DNA from: Bacteroidales bacterium UBA1205
Lineage (GTDB): Bacteria; Bacteroidota; Bacteroidia; Bacteroidales; WCHB1-69
Assembly: GCA_002309615.1 (NCBI GenBank)
Contig: DBXT01000080.1
Span: forward strand, 6,104 to 65,019
Length of the DNA: 58,916 nucleotides
Direction: 5' to 3'
Made by a program: the position numbers and the translations under genes. Shown here piece after piece: positions 1-7,493 of the stretch. Each line of letters starts with the position of its first letter. Within the stretch, counting starts at the first letter, position 1. Under the pieces are notes generated by a model that saw nothing but the letters and a program-made list of their open reading frames with translations, did no database searches and was not told the DNA's origin.

Positions 1-636
1 CCAGTTGTCGGTATCGCCACCGAATTTGCCGATGTTGGATGGGGGAGCTCCTACCAAACGAATATCGGTAAAGACTTCATTGATAAATAAAAGGTATTGA
101 TTGTTATTGTAAATAGGAGTGATACGAGCTTGATAATGCGTTCCTTTTACTGCATTTTCTTTGATTTTTACTATATTTTTTTCTATTATTTTTTGCCGTT
201 CCGATTCGCTCATATTGGAATATACTCCTTCAAGCACTTCGTCGGTAACGTCTTTCATGGATACTAATAGTGTAACCGTGAATCCCGGATTGGGCAGTTC
301 TTCACTTTTATTCATAGCCCAAAAACCATTGGTAAGGTAGTCATGTTCTAAGGAACTATGGGCTTGAATACGTCCGTATCCACAGTGATGATTGGTGAGT
401 AAGAGACCTTGGTCTGATACTATTTCTCCGGTACATCCGCTACCGAATAACACTACCGCATCTTTCAAACTACCATGATTGATGCTGTAAATATCGTCGG
501 CAGATATTTTCATGCCGTTAGCTTGCATGTCTTTTTCGTTTAGTTGTAAAAGATAAGGCAGCCACATGCCTTCATCTGCCCGTAACGGGGCGATGAATAG
601 ACTGATAGTTGTGATAAATAAAAGTAATCTCTTCAT
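1..636 (-). CDS. S46 family dipeptidyl-peptidase (DPP7/DPP11-like), 5' part only
   Basis: Partial gene. It starts at 636 and runs off the left edge after 212 codons; family members are about 700 residues. I translated it by hand from the complementary strand. It begins with a signal peptide (MKRLLLFITTISLFIAPLRA), then MWLP and the stretch FGSGCTGEIVSDQGLLLTNH followed by HCGYG, which carries the catalytic His (about residues 83-84) of the chymotrypsin-fold S46 family. The visible end (GKFGGDTDNW) leads towards the segment with the catalytic Asp; the Ser lies outside the window. S46 enzymes are periplasmic or surface exopeptidases that remove dipeptides from oligopeptides, typical of protein-fermenting Bacteroidetes. 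The gene lies 15 nt after the DUF58 gene on the same strand. Whether it is the DPP7 or the Asp/Glu-specific DPP11 type cannot be told from this part. Confidence 0.9.
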   Translation of the reverse strand, partial: MKRLLLFITTISLFIAPLRADEGMWLPYLLQLNEKDMQANGMKISADDIYSINHGSLKDAVVLFGSGCTGEIVSDQGLLLTNHHCGYGRIQAHSSLEHDYLTNGFWAMNKSEELPNPGFTVTLLVSMKDVTDEVLEGVYSNMSESERQKIIEKNIVKIKENAVKGTHYQARITPIYNNNQYLLFINEVFTDIRLVGAPPSNIGKFGGDTDNW

Positions 637-651
637 GAATATTGATTTTTT

Positions 652-1584
652 TTAATATAACTTTTTTCGTTTAAGCAAATAATTGATTAAAATTTGATGA
701 AAGCCTTCATTGATATCGGTTTCAACCAAATCAATTTGATATTGTCCGCAATGTGTTTTTAGTTCGGTAAGAAAATTCTGCATACTTTTTTTGTAAACGT
801 TTTTGAGCTCCGAAGCATTCATTTTTATCACTTGCGATGTTTCCATGTCTATAAATTTGTATGGCTGATTATTAAAGTTAAAATCCACTTCCAAACGTTT
901 GTCGTACACATGGAATATCACTACGCTATGTTTGTTGTGCCGTAAATGTTGCAGCGACAGATAAAATTCCTCTTTGTGTTCAAAATCCAATCCGTCGGTG
1001 AATACTATTACCAATGACCTACGCGGTAAGCGTTCGGCTATTTCATGGAGGCAGGCGGCTATATTGGTGTTTTGCTTCTGCTCTATAGGCGGGCTCTGCA
1101 ATAGCTTCTCCAATTCCGCATACATCATCTTGTGGTGCACTATGCTTGATTTAGCCGGAGTGTGCAAAAGTAATTGCTCTGCAAACAGTGATAATCCTGC
1201 CGCATCGCGTTGTCTGCGAAATAGTTGGATAAGTGCCGCTGCCGCATATGCGGAAAAATAAATTTTATTAGGATGTTCCAAAGAAGGGGCGGGAGTGAGC
1301 GGAAAATACATGGAAGAAGAACAATCCAAAACCAATTGACATCTTAAATTAGTCTCTTCTTCGTATTCTTTGACAAAGAATTTATCTGTTTTGCCATATA
1401 ACTTCCAATCGATGTTTTTAGTGGATTCTCCAGTGTTGTAGGGGCGATATTCGGCAAATTCTACAGAAAAGCCATGAAACGGACTTTGGTGCAGTCCGGT
1501 GATAAATCCTTCAACCAATTGATTAGCAATGAATTCTAAATTATTGAAGGGACAAAATTGTTTGATGTCAATTTTTTGTTCCAT
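652..1584 (-). CDS. DUF58 domain protein (von Willebrand A-like)
   Basis: Protein of 310 residues starting MEQKIDIKQF. An upstream in-frame ATG at 1632 would add 16 residues, but a TAnnTTTG promoter element sits between the two ATGs (1590-1597), so the start at 1584 is preferred. The first third has the DUF58 signature (EFAEYRPYNTGESTKNIDWK), then a MIDAS-like metal site (LVLDCSSSMYF) and a second vWA strand (VIVFTDGLDF). In many bacteria DUF58 proteins are encoded with a MoxR-type AAA+ ATPase and are thought to help assemble or activate protein complexes. No MoxR gene is visible here, but it could lie elsewhere. The molecular role is unknown. It is probably co-transcribed with the S46 peptidase downstream. 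Confidence 0.85.
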   Translation of the reverse strand: MEQKIDIKQFCPFNNLEFIANQLVEGFITGLHQSPFHGFSVEFAEYRPYNTGESTKNIDWKLYGKTDKFFVKEYEEETNLRCQLVLDCSSSMYFPLTPAPSLEHPNKIYFSAYAAAALIQLFRRQRDAAGLSLFAEQLLLHTPAKSSIVHHKMMYAELEKLLQSPPIEQKQNTNIAACLHEIAERLPRRSLVIVFTDGLDFEHKEEFYLSLQHLRHNKHSVVIFHVYDKRLEVDFNFNNQPYKFIDMETSQVIKMNASELKNVYKKSMQNFLTELKTHCGQYQIDLVETDINEGFHQILINYLLKRKKLY

Positions 1585-1589
1585 AACTA

Positions 1590-1597
1590 CAAATATA
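1590..1597 (-). promoter_or_regulatory. Bacteroidetes -7 promoter element for the DUF58 gene
   Basis: Reads TATATTTG on the minus strand, an exact match to TAnnTTTG. It ends only 5 nt before the ATG at 1584, so transcription would begin at or next to the start codon. No clear -33 TTG is seen at the expected spacing. Confidence 0.5.
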
Positions 1598-1838
1598 CCA
1601 TTTTTTTTGTACATCACATTTAGCTGCATCAACTAAAAAAATCGAGAAGCTGCATTCAATGTAGAATTTACTGACATTTATGCAATTATAAAACCCTTGA
1701 AAATATCGTTTTTAGCACAAAAAATTTAATGTTACTCCTGTGGATTTTGTTGAATTGTTTGATTTATAGTTAATTATATTGATAAAAAAAAGGTAAAAAA
1801 TTTTTTTTAGGTAAGGTTTTTAATATTGTTTTTTTTAA

Positions 1839-1846
1839 TACTTTTG
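1839..1846 (+). promoter_or_regulatory. -7 promoter element for infC-rpmI-rplT
   Basis: TACTTTTG fits TAnnTTTG. Transcription starting a few bases downstream gives a leader of roughly 35-40 nt before the proposed AUU start at 1890. Confidence 0.55.
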
Positions 1847-1879
1847 CAGACCAATTAAAATACGTAATAAACATAATAT

Positions 1880-1892
1880 AGGAGATTTAATT
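1880..1892 (+). promoter_or_regulatory. Shine-Dalgarno plus AUU start codon of infC
   Basis: AGGAG at 1880-1884, then ATT at 1890-1892. A Shine-Dalgarno site this good is uncommon in this genome's genes and it settles the non-canonical start. ATA at 1893 is the only close alternative and is further from optimal spacing. Confidence 0.7.
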
Positions 1893-2453
1893 ATAGCAAC
1901 AATCAATACTCGTCCGGAAAACGGCAAACGCCCTGCGGTAGACTCTAAGGAGGATACGCACAAAGTAAATGAAGAAATAGATGCTCAAGTAGTAAGGTTG
2001 GTAGGCGAAGGGCTGCAACCTAAGATAGTTTCCATTAAAGAGGCTTTAATCACAGCTCAACGTATGGATTTGGATTTGGTGGAGATATCCGCTCAGTCTA
2101 ATCCTCCTGTGTGCAAGGTGATGAATTATCAGAAGTATCTATATGAGCTCAAAAAGAAACAAAAAGAAATAAGATCCAAGGCAGCGAAAGTGGTGATGAA
2201 GGAAATCCGTTTAGGACCCAACACCGATGACCACGACTTTAACTTCAAAGTGAAGCATGCTATCGGTTTTTTACAAGATGGTAACAAGGTGAGAGTGGAT
2301 GTGTTTTTTAAAGGCCGTACCATCATGTATAAAAGTCAAGGAGAAGAAATGCTGAAGAATTTTGCTGAAGCATGTCAGGATTATGGTAAATTGGATCAAG
2401 AGCCCCGATTGGAAGGTAAGCGTATGATAATAGTGCTTTCTCCTAAAAAATAA
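1890..2453 (+). CDS. infC: Translation initiation factor IF-3, AUU start
   Basis: IF-3 binds the 30S subunit, keeps it free of 50S and rejects wrong start codons. The core is unmistakable (LDLVEISAQSNPPVCKVMNY, KEIRLGPNTDDHDFNFK, LEGKRMIIVLSPKK). No in-frame ATG precedes the conserved N-terminal domain. The first ATG/GTG/TTG-type codon is TTG at 1998, which would remove the N-terminal strand (the residues VNEEIDAQVVRLVG are encoded just upstream). The frame is open back to ATT at 1890, preceded by AGGAG (1880-1884) at 5 nt spacing. That gives 187 residues beginning (M)IATINTRPENG. AUU is the known infC start in E. coli, where IF-3 discriminates against its own start codon, so the same autoregulation is inferred. 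First gene of infC-rpmI-rplT. Confidence 0.93.
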   Translation: MIATINTRPENGKRPAVDSKEDTHKVNEEIDAQVVRLVGEGLQPKIVSIKEALITAQRMDLDLVEISAQSNPPVCKVMNYQKYLYELKKKQKEIRSKAAKVVMKEIRLGPNTDDHDFNFKVKHAIGFLQDGNKVRVDVFFKGRTIMYKSQGEEMLKNFAEACQDYGKLDQEPRLEGKRMIIVLSPKK

Positions 2454-2499
2454 GAATCTGTTTTAGATCAATATATTAACATTTAAAATTTATGCAAGA

Positions 2500-2694
2500 A
2501 TGCCAAAAGTAAAAACAAAAGCAGCAGCAAAAAAGAGATTTACATTTACCGGAACCGGTAAAATAAAAAGACATCATGCTTACAAAAGTCACATTTTGAC
2601 TAAAAAATCCACCAAACGTAAACGTAATTTGCGTTACGACACCGTGATAGACAATTCAAATGTGAATGCAGTAAAAGCGATGCTTAATTGTTAG
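2500..2694 (+). CDS. rpmI: 50S ribosomal protein L35
   Basis: Basic protein of 64 residues with the L35 signature (MPKVKTKAAAKKRFTFTGTG and then KIKRHHAYKSHILTKKS), normal family length. It is the middle gene of the conserved infC-rpmI-rplT operon. A tiny out-of-frame ORF of six codons starts at 2492 and runs across its start codon. This may be chance or may couple translation. Confidence 0.96.
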   Translation: MPKVKTKAAAKKRFTFTGTGKIKRHHAYKSHILTKKSTKRKRNLRYDTVIDNSNVNAVKAMLNC

Positions 2695-2717
2695 TTAAAT
2701 AAAGTTATTAATTTATG

Positions 2718-2752
2718 GTCAGCCTGATAAAAGTTCGATATTCGACGCTGAC
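2718..2752 (+). promoter_or_regulatory. Intercistronic RNA hairpin before rplT
   Basis: Between rpmI and rplT, GTCAGC (2718-2723) pairs with GCTGAC (2747-2752). Inside, TCGA (2735-2738) pairs with TCGA (2742-2745) around a TAT loop. In E. coli and Bacillus, L20 represses this operon by binding an mRNA structure that mimics its 23S rRNA site. A similar role here is inference from position; I cannot show an L20 site from sequence alone. Confidence 0.4.
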
Positions 2753-2774
2753 GTAAAAAAGAAAGGAAAATATT

Positions 2775-3122
2775 ATGCCAAGATCAGTTAATCACGTAGC
2801 TTCAAGAGCTCGTAGAAAAAAAATTCTCCGTTTAACAAGGGGATACTTCGGAAGACGTAAAAATGTTTGGACCGTTGCCAAAAATACATGGGAAAAAGGT
2901 CAACAATATGCTTACAGAGACAGAAAGCAGAAAAAACGTAACTTCAGGAGTTTATGGATTACCCGTATCAACGCAGGCGTTCGTCAATATGGAATGTCTT
3001 ACTCTGTGTTTATGGGTGAATTACACAAAAAAGGTGTAGAGCTTAATCGTAAAGCTCTTGCCGATTTAGCCGCAAATAATCCTGAGGCATTTAAAGCAAT
3101 TGTAGATTTAGTTAAAAAATAA
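2775..3122 (+). CDS. rplT: 50S ribosomal protein L20
   Basis: Protein of 115 residues, normal L20 length, with MPRSVNHVASRARRKKILRL and then TRGYFGRRKNVW at the N-terminus and the globular part (FMGELHKKGVELNRKALADL). L20 binds 23S rRNA early in 50S assembly and is the usual repressor of this operon. Last gene of the operon, followed at 47 nt by a strong terminator. Confidence 0.97.
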   Translation: MPRSVNHVASRARRKKILRLTRGYFGRRKNVWTVAKNTWEKGQQYAYRDRKQKKRNFRSLWITRINAGVRQYGMSYSVFMGELHKKGVELNRKALADLAANNPEAFKAIVDLVKK

Positions 3123-3168
3123 GTCAAACAATAGTTTTTAGAGTAGTTAACGATTTAAAACAGATATA

Positions 3169-3198
3169 AAAGTGCGAATGATTTCGCACTTTTTTTTT
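3169..3198 (+). terminator. Rho-independent terminator after rplT
   Basis: Perfect 10-bp stem (AAAGTGCGAA/TTCGCACTTT) with a TGAT loop and a run of T residues. It separates the ribosomal operon from grpE-dnaJ. Confidence 0.9.
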
Positions 3199-3247
3199 GA
3201 GCATAATTTCACAATGCACAAGTGTGTCAAAATGGCAGAAAAAAGTG

Positions 3248-3264
3248 CTTGGCAAGTAATTTGC
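3248..3264 (+). promoter_or_regulatory. Sigma-54-like -24/-12 promoter upstream of grpE
   Basis: CTTGGCAAGTAATTTGC matches the sigma-54 consensus YTGGCACG-N4-TTGCW at both invariant doublets, GG and GC, with the exact spacing between them. The mismatches are one C-to-A change in the -24 block and G at the W position. The predicted start near 3276 leaves a leader of about 18 nt before grpE. The 3' half (TAATTTG) also resembles a truncated -7 box of the housekeeping type, so the assignment is not certain. Confidence 0.45.
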
Positions 3265-3293
3265 GATATATATGAGCATAAAAAATATTTAAA

Positions 3294-3953
3294 ATGGAAG
3301 ATACTAAACAAACAGAGAAAGATATTGAAAATCAAGATAAAGTAGCGGAAGCTGTTGTAGCTGACGAAATTTGCGAGCATACGAAATCCGAATCTGACAC
3401 CGAAAAGGTGACAGCGACTGACAAAAATGAGGAACCAACTGCCAAAAGAGGCATATTGGGTAGGAAAGATAAGCATGCAAAAAAAATAGAAGAATTGCAA
3501 GCAGCTTTGGAAAAAGTGCAAACGGAAAAGCAAGAGTTACAAGATAAATATTTGCGTGTGTATTCCGAGTTTGACAATTATCGCAAGCGTACCCAAAAAG
3601 AAAAATTGGATATCATAAATAGTGCTTCGGAATCATTGGTGAAAAGTATATTGCCCATTATAGACGATATGGAACGAGCCGCAGTGTATAATCAAAAAGA
3701 AGATGCTCAATTGACAACGGTTATTGAGGGAGAAGCGTTGATATTGCAAAAACTGCTCACCATGCTTAAACAAAAAGGAGTAACGGTTATAGACACCGAA
3801 AATCAAGAATTTACTACCGATTTGCATGAAGCGGTGAGCATGGTGCCGGCTCCTTCGGATAGTGAAAAAGGAAAGATATTGGATGTGGTGGAGAAGGGCT
3901 ATAAATTGAATGACAAGGTAATACGTTTTGCAAAAGTAGTTATATATCAATAG
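3294..3953 (+). CDS. grpE: Nucleotide exchange factor GrpE
   Basis: GrpE releases ADP from DnaK and works with DnaJ in protein folding. The 219-residue protein has a charged, poorly conserved N-terminus (about residues 1-60) and a coiled coil (EELQAALEKVQTEKQELQDK). The GrpE signature follows (EFDNYRKRTQKEK, and VKSILPIIDDMERA), with the C-terminal beta domain ending DKVIRFAKVVIYQ. Only 3 nt separate it from dnaJ, so the two are co-transcribed. The dnaK gene is not in the window. Confidence 0.96.
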   Translation: MEDTKQTEKDIENQDKVAEAVVADEICEHTKSESDTEKVTATDKNEEPTAKRGILGRKDKHAKKIEELQAALEKVQTEKQELQDKYLRVYSEFDNYRKRTQKEKLDIINSASESLVKSILPIIDDMERAAVYNQKEDAQLTTVIEGEALILQKLLTMLKQKGVTVIDTENQEFTTDLHEAVSMVPAPSDSEKGKILDVVEKGYKLNDKVIRFAKVVIYQ

Positions 3954-3956
3954 GAT

Positions 3957-5111
3957 ATGGAAAAAAGAGATTATTACGAAGTGTTAGGGGTAAGCAAAAC
4001 TGCTACCGAACAAGAAATAAAAAAAGCATACCGACAAAAAGCTTTACAATATCATCCTGACAAAAATAGGGTGGAAGAAGTGGGAGAGGCTGCTGCCAAA
4101 GAAGCTGAAGAAAAATTCAAAGAGGCGGCAGAGGCTTATGAAGTGTTGAGCAATGCCGACAAACGGGCACGCTACGATAAATATGGTCATGCAGGTATGA
4201 GTGCCAGCGGTTTTAGCGGCTTTCAAAACATGAACATGGAGGATTTGTTCGCTCATATGGGTTCTATTTTTGAAGGTTTCGGTTTCGGTAGTTTTTCTTC
4301 GCGTAGCGGTGGCGGACGACGTGTACGCAAAGGCTCGAATATTCGTATTAAAGTCAAGCTTACATTAGAGGATATAGCCAAAGGTGTAGAAAAAAATATC
4401 AAGGTTCAAAAGAGTATAGTATGTGAAGCCTGTCACGGTACAGGAGCCAAAGATAGTCATGGCATTACTACCTGTAGTCATTGTCATGGATCGGGTGTGG
4501 TAACCAGAGTTCAACAATCTTTTTTCGGAGCCATGCAAGTGCAGACAGAATGTCCGCAATGTCATGGCGAAGGTAAAATGATAGTGGATAAATGTCCTAA
4601 ATGCGGTGGCAACGGAGTGGTAAAAGGAGAAGATGTTATTACCATAAAAATACCGGCAGGTGTGTCCGACGGCATGCAATTAAGTATGCGAGGTAAGGGT
4701 AATGCCATCGGTAACGGTGAAGCAGGCGATTTGTTAATCCTTATAGAAGAAGAAAAACATCCTATTTTTGAGCGTGACGGTGACAATATCTATACAGAAT
4801 TTAATATATCTTTTCCTCAAGCAGTATTGGGAGATAGTGTAGAAATACCTTTGTTGGAAGGAAAAGCAAAAGTAAAGATAGCTCCCGGTACGCAACCTGC
4901 AACATTATTACGATTGAACGGAAAAGGAATCCCTAACCTGCAAGGCTACGGGCGAGGTGATTTGATAGTAAGTGTCAATGTGGTGATACCTAAACGCATC
5001 ACCAAAGAAGAGAAAGCGATGATAGAGCAAATGATGAAATCGGACACTTTCAAAGTAGAACAGCCCAAACAAAATAGTTTCTTTCAAAAAGTAAGAAAGT
5101 TTTTTGAATAA
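3957..5111 (+). CDS. dnaJ: Chaperone DnaJ
   Basis: Full-length class I J-protein of 384 residues. The J domain (about 1-75) has the catalytic HPD at 33-35, followed by a Gly/Phe-rich linker (about 80-125). The zinc domain has four CxxCxGxG-type repeats (CEACHGTG, CSHCHGSG, CPQCHGEG, CPKCGGNG), and two beta-sandwich substrate domains follow. It stimulates the DnaK ATPase and delivers clients. The J domain carries a short Ala/Glu-rich insertion just after HPD (EEVGEAAAKEAEE) compared with the E. coli protein. Second gene of grpE-dnaJ. Confidence 0.97.
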   Translation: MEKRDYYEVLGVSKTATEQEIKKAYRQKALQYHPDKNRVEEVGEAAAKEAEEKFKEAAEAYEVLSNADKRARYDKYGHAGMSASGFSGFQNMNMEDLFAHMGSIFEGFGFGSFSSRSGGGRRVRKGSNIRIKVKLTLEDIAKGVEKNIKVQKSIVCEACHGTGAKDSHGITTCSHCHGSGVVTRVQQSFFGAMQVQTECPQCHGEGKMIVDKCPKCGGNGVVKGEDVITIKIPAGVSDGMQLSMRGKGNAIGNGEAGDLLILIEEEKHPIFERDGDNIYTEFNISFPQAVLGDSVEIPLLEGKAKVKIAPGTQPATLLRLNGKGIPNLQGYGRGDLIVSVNVVIPKRITKEEKAMIEQMMKSDTFKVEQPKQNSFFQKVRKFFE

Positions 5112-5188
5112 AACAAGTTTCTTAAAATCGGCATTAAATAATGTGACTCATAGTCGGGCATGTTAGCACATTGAGTAAAAAAAAATAC

Positions 5189-5220
5189 GACCATCCGAGT
5201 AGGCATGGTCTTTTTTTTTT
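5189..5220 (+). terminator. Terminator after dnaJ
   Basis: GACCAT pairs with ATGGTC, extended inside by CC/GG past one bulged C, followed by ten T residues (5211-5220). Confidence 0.85.
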
Positions 5221-5295
5221 GTGTCAGAAATAGGAGTTTTTTTACCAATAGTCATAAAAAAACGTAAAAAATGATGAATAATAGGCAAAAAATAC

Positions 5296-5303
5296 TAATT
5301 TTG
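5296..5303 (+). promoter_or_regulatory. -7 promoter element of the lipid operon
   Basis: TAATTTTG fits TAnnTTTG and sits 48 nt before the ketoreductase start. It is the only strong promoter element I see for the five overlapping genes that follow. Confidence 0.55.
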
Positions 5304-5351
5304 CACCCATATTAATTAGAGGTTTATTGAGGAATAAGAGATAGGTGATTT

Positions 5352-6080
5352 ATGGAATATGCATTAGTAACGGGTGCTAGTAGAGGAATAGGCAGAGCAA
5401 TAGCCATTTTGCTTGCGCAGAAAGGTTTTAAAGTAATTATTAATTACCGTAGCAATGATCAGGAAGCACAAAAAACATTATCTATAATCACTCAAAACGG
5501 GGGTGAGGCAGAATTGCTTAAATTTGATGTAGCCGATAGTAACACCTGTAAAGTGGCAATAGAGAAATGGCAGCAATCACACCCTGATGAATACATATCT
5601 GTATTGGTTAACAATGCAGGAATACGCAGTGATGAACTAATGGCTTTGATGGAGGTAGATGATTTTGAACGAGTTGTAAAGAATAATTTGTTGTCTTTTT
5701 TTTATATTACCCGTTTACTTATACCGCAAATGGTACGTCATAGAAATGGTCGTATAGTGAATATAGCATCATTGTCTGGGTTAAAAGGGGTGGCAGGGCA
5801 AACCAATTATGCAGCCTCTAAAGGAGGATTAATAGCTGCTACCAAATCGTTAGCACAAGAGCTTGCAAAAAAGAAAATAACGGTGAATGCGGTTGCTCCC
5901 GGTTTTGTTCGCACCGATATGGTGGAAGGTTTGGATGAAACATCTCTTAAACAAATGATTCCCATGGCCCGTTTTGGCGAACCCGAAGAAGTGGCTTCGG
6001 TGGTGCTTTTCTTGGTGTCAAAAGAAGCTTCGTATATTACGGGCGAATGTATTAATGTTAATGGCGGTTTGTATTCGTGA
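5352..6080 (+). CDS. 3-oxoacyl-ACP reductase-type SDR (FabG/ApeQ-like)
   Basis: Short-chain dehydrogenase of 242 residues that would reduce a beta-ketoacyl thioester with NADPH. It shows the nucleotide-binding TGASRGIG near the N-terminus, NNAG at about residues 90-93, the catalytic Ser in NIASLSG and the YAASK catalytic Tyr/Lys, ending GGLYS. Sequence alone would give FabG. Context argues for a dedicated pathway enzyme: it opens a five-gene operon with a glycosyltransferase-acyltransferase fusion and an MMPL exporter, a combination seen in aryl-polyene and flexirubin clusters, where such a ketoreductase acts on the polyene chain. Its stop overlaps the next start (GTGA, 6077-6080). Confidence 0.85.
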   Translation: MEYALVTGASRGIGRAIAILLAQKGFKVIINYRSNDQEAQKTLSIITQNGGEAELLKFDVADSNTCKVAIEKWQQSHPDEYISVLVNNAGIRSDELMALMEVDDFERVVKNNLLSFFYITRLLIPQMVRHRNGRIVNIASLSGLKGVAGQTNYAASKGGLIAATKSLAQELAKKKITVNAVAPGFVRTDMVEGLDETSLKQMIPMARFGEPEEVASVVLFLVSKEASYITGECINVNGGLYS

Positions 6081-7492
6081 GAACTTGTGCTGTAATTCCT
6101 ACATATAACAATTTGGCCACGGCCAAAGATATAGTTATCCGAACGTTGGAATATCTTCCTGTGATAGTGGTGGCAGATGGTCCGACAGATGGCACTTTGG
6201 CTTCTTTGCAAACCATAAAAGACGATAGGTTGGTAATCGTATCGTATCCTACCAATAAAGGTAAGGGTTATGCTCTCAAGCGAGGTTTTCTGAAAGCTAA
6301 AGAATTGGGATACACACATGTACTTACCATAGATTCCGATGGTCAGCATTATCCGGAAGATATACCTGCGATGTTGCGTATGTCTGCCGTTCGTCCGGAG
6401 GCTATTATATTGGGCACTCGTGTTTTGGCACAAAAAAATATGCCTGTAAAAAACACTTTTGCCAACCGTTTCTCTAATTTCTGGTTCACTTTTCAAACAG
6501 GGGTGTCGCTATCCGATACCCAAACCGGATTCCGTATTTATCCCTTGCAAGGTCTGCACGGATTACATTTTATGACACGTCGATATGAGGCGGAATTGAT
6601 GCTATTGGTTTTTTCCGCATGGGCTGATACTCCCATTATCCCCGTAAATGTGCGTGTGTATTATCCGCCTAAGGAAGAAAGAATATCCTATTTCAGACCG
6701 ATGAGAGATTTTACCCGTATATCTGTTTTGAATACCTTGCTTTGTGCATTGGCAATAGTATACGGATGGCCTCGCCGTTATTGGCGAACAGTGTATTATT
6801 GCTTTTTGTTTTTACTATTTGCCATATGGGCAAATATTATACGGGATTTTTATTGTCTTTTTCACCCCAAAGATATGTCCTCTTTGTTACGGTTACGACT
6901 TTTACGGGGCTCTCGCGCCTTTTTATCGGCCTTTCCCAATGCACCATATCGTGTGTATTATGCACAAGGAGCTCAAACCATAGATGTGAAGCAGCCTTGT
7001 GTTTATATAGCTAATCATACTTCTTTATTGGATATTTTAGCCCTGTTTTCATTGCATGAACGTATGTTTATAATGGCAAAAGGTTGGATACTGAATAATA
7101 TTTTCTTTGGCAGAGTAGCTAAATCCATGGGGGTGGTTTCTATAGAAGAAGGATTGGACAATATGGTGAGTACCATTCAAGAATATATTGATAACGGTTA
7201 TTCCGTAGCAATATTTCCTGAAGGTACCCGTTCTATAACAGGTGAATTAGGAAGGTTTCATAGAGGAGCGTTTTATTTGGCAGAGCAAATGCAACTATCT
7301 ATCTGCCCGCTATTGTTGGATGGCTTTGTTCAAGGCTTGTCAAAATCACCGTTTCATGTAGGCACACCCAAAGAATTAAAAGTAACGGTATTGCCATTGA
7401 TACATCCCGATGACACATCGTACGGCATAGATTATCGTGAACGCTCTCGGTTAATACGAAAATATTATTGGCAATTAATAGCTCACAATTGA
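6077..7492 (+). CDS. Glycosyltransferase family 2 / lysophospholipid-type acyltransferase fusion
   Basis: Fusion of 471 residues starting at GTG, overlapping the ketoreductase gene by 4 nt. Residues 1 to about 225 are a GT2 domain (CAVIPTYNN, VVADGPTDG, metal-binding DSDGQH). A hydrophobic segment follows (about 235-260, including FLFLLFAIWANII), then an LPLAT domain with NHTSLLD (HX4D catalytic motif) and FPEGTRS. This architecture matches the GT-acyltransferase protein of aryl-polyene clusters (ApeJ type) and of flexirubin clusters. It probably attaches a sugar or acyl group at the inner membrane face while building a lipid. The donor and acceptor cannot be read from sequence. Confidence 0.85.
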   Translation: MRTCAVIPTYNNLATAKDIVIRTLEYLPVIVVADGPTDGTLASLQTIKDDRLVIVSYPTNKGKGYALKRGFLKAKELGYTHVLTIDSDGQHYPEDIPAMLRMSAVRPEAIILGTRVLAQKNMPVKNTFANRFSNFWFTFQTGVSLSDTQTGFRIYPLQGLHGLHFMTRRYEAELMLLVFSAWADTPIIPVNVRVYYPPKEERISYFRPMRDFTRISVLNTLLCALAIVYGWPRRYWRTVYYCFLFLLFAIWANIIRDFYCLFHPKDMSSLLRLRLLRGSRAFLSAFPNAPYRVYYAQGAQTIDVKQPCVYIANHTSLLDILALFSLHERMFIMAKGWILNNIFFGRVAKSMGVVSIEEGLDNMVSTIQEYIDNGYSVAIFPEGTRSITGELGRFHRGAFYLAEQMQLSICPLLLDGFVQGLSKSPFHVGTPKELKVTVLPLIHPDDTSYGIDYRERSRLIRKYYWQLIAHN

Positions 7493-7493
7493 T

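Larger units (their letters stand above)
1585..1889. other. Intergenic region between DUF58 gene and infC
   Basis: About 305 nt of very AT-rich DNA between divergent genes. It holds a minus-strand -7 box at 1590-1597 and a plus-strand -7 box at 1839-1846, plus long T and A runs (1787-1840). I see no tRNA, terminator hairpin or convincing ORF in it. Confidence 0.6.

Noticed and set aside
1584..1632. Longer N-terminus of the DUF58 protein
   Set aside because: A promoter element lies between the two start codons, and the extra residues are not typical for the family.
3123..3293. Bacteroidales-1 type RNA expected downstream of rplT
   Set aside because: Only 46 nt lie between the rplT stop and the terminator, and the rest is the grpE promoter region; no large fold is present.
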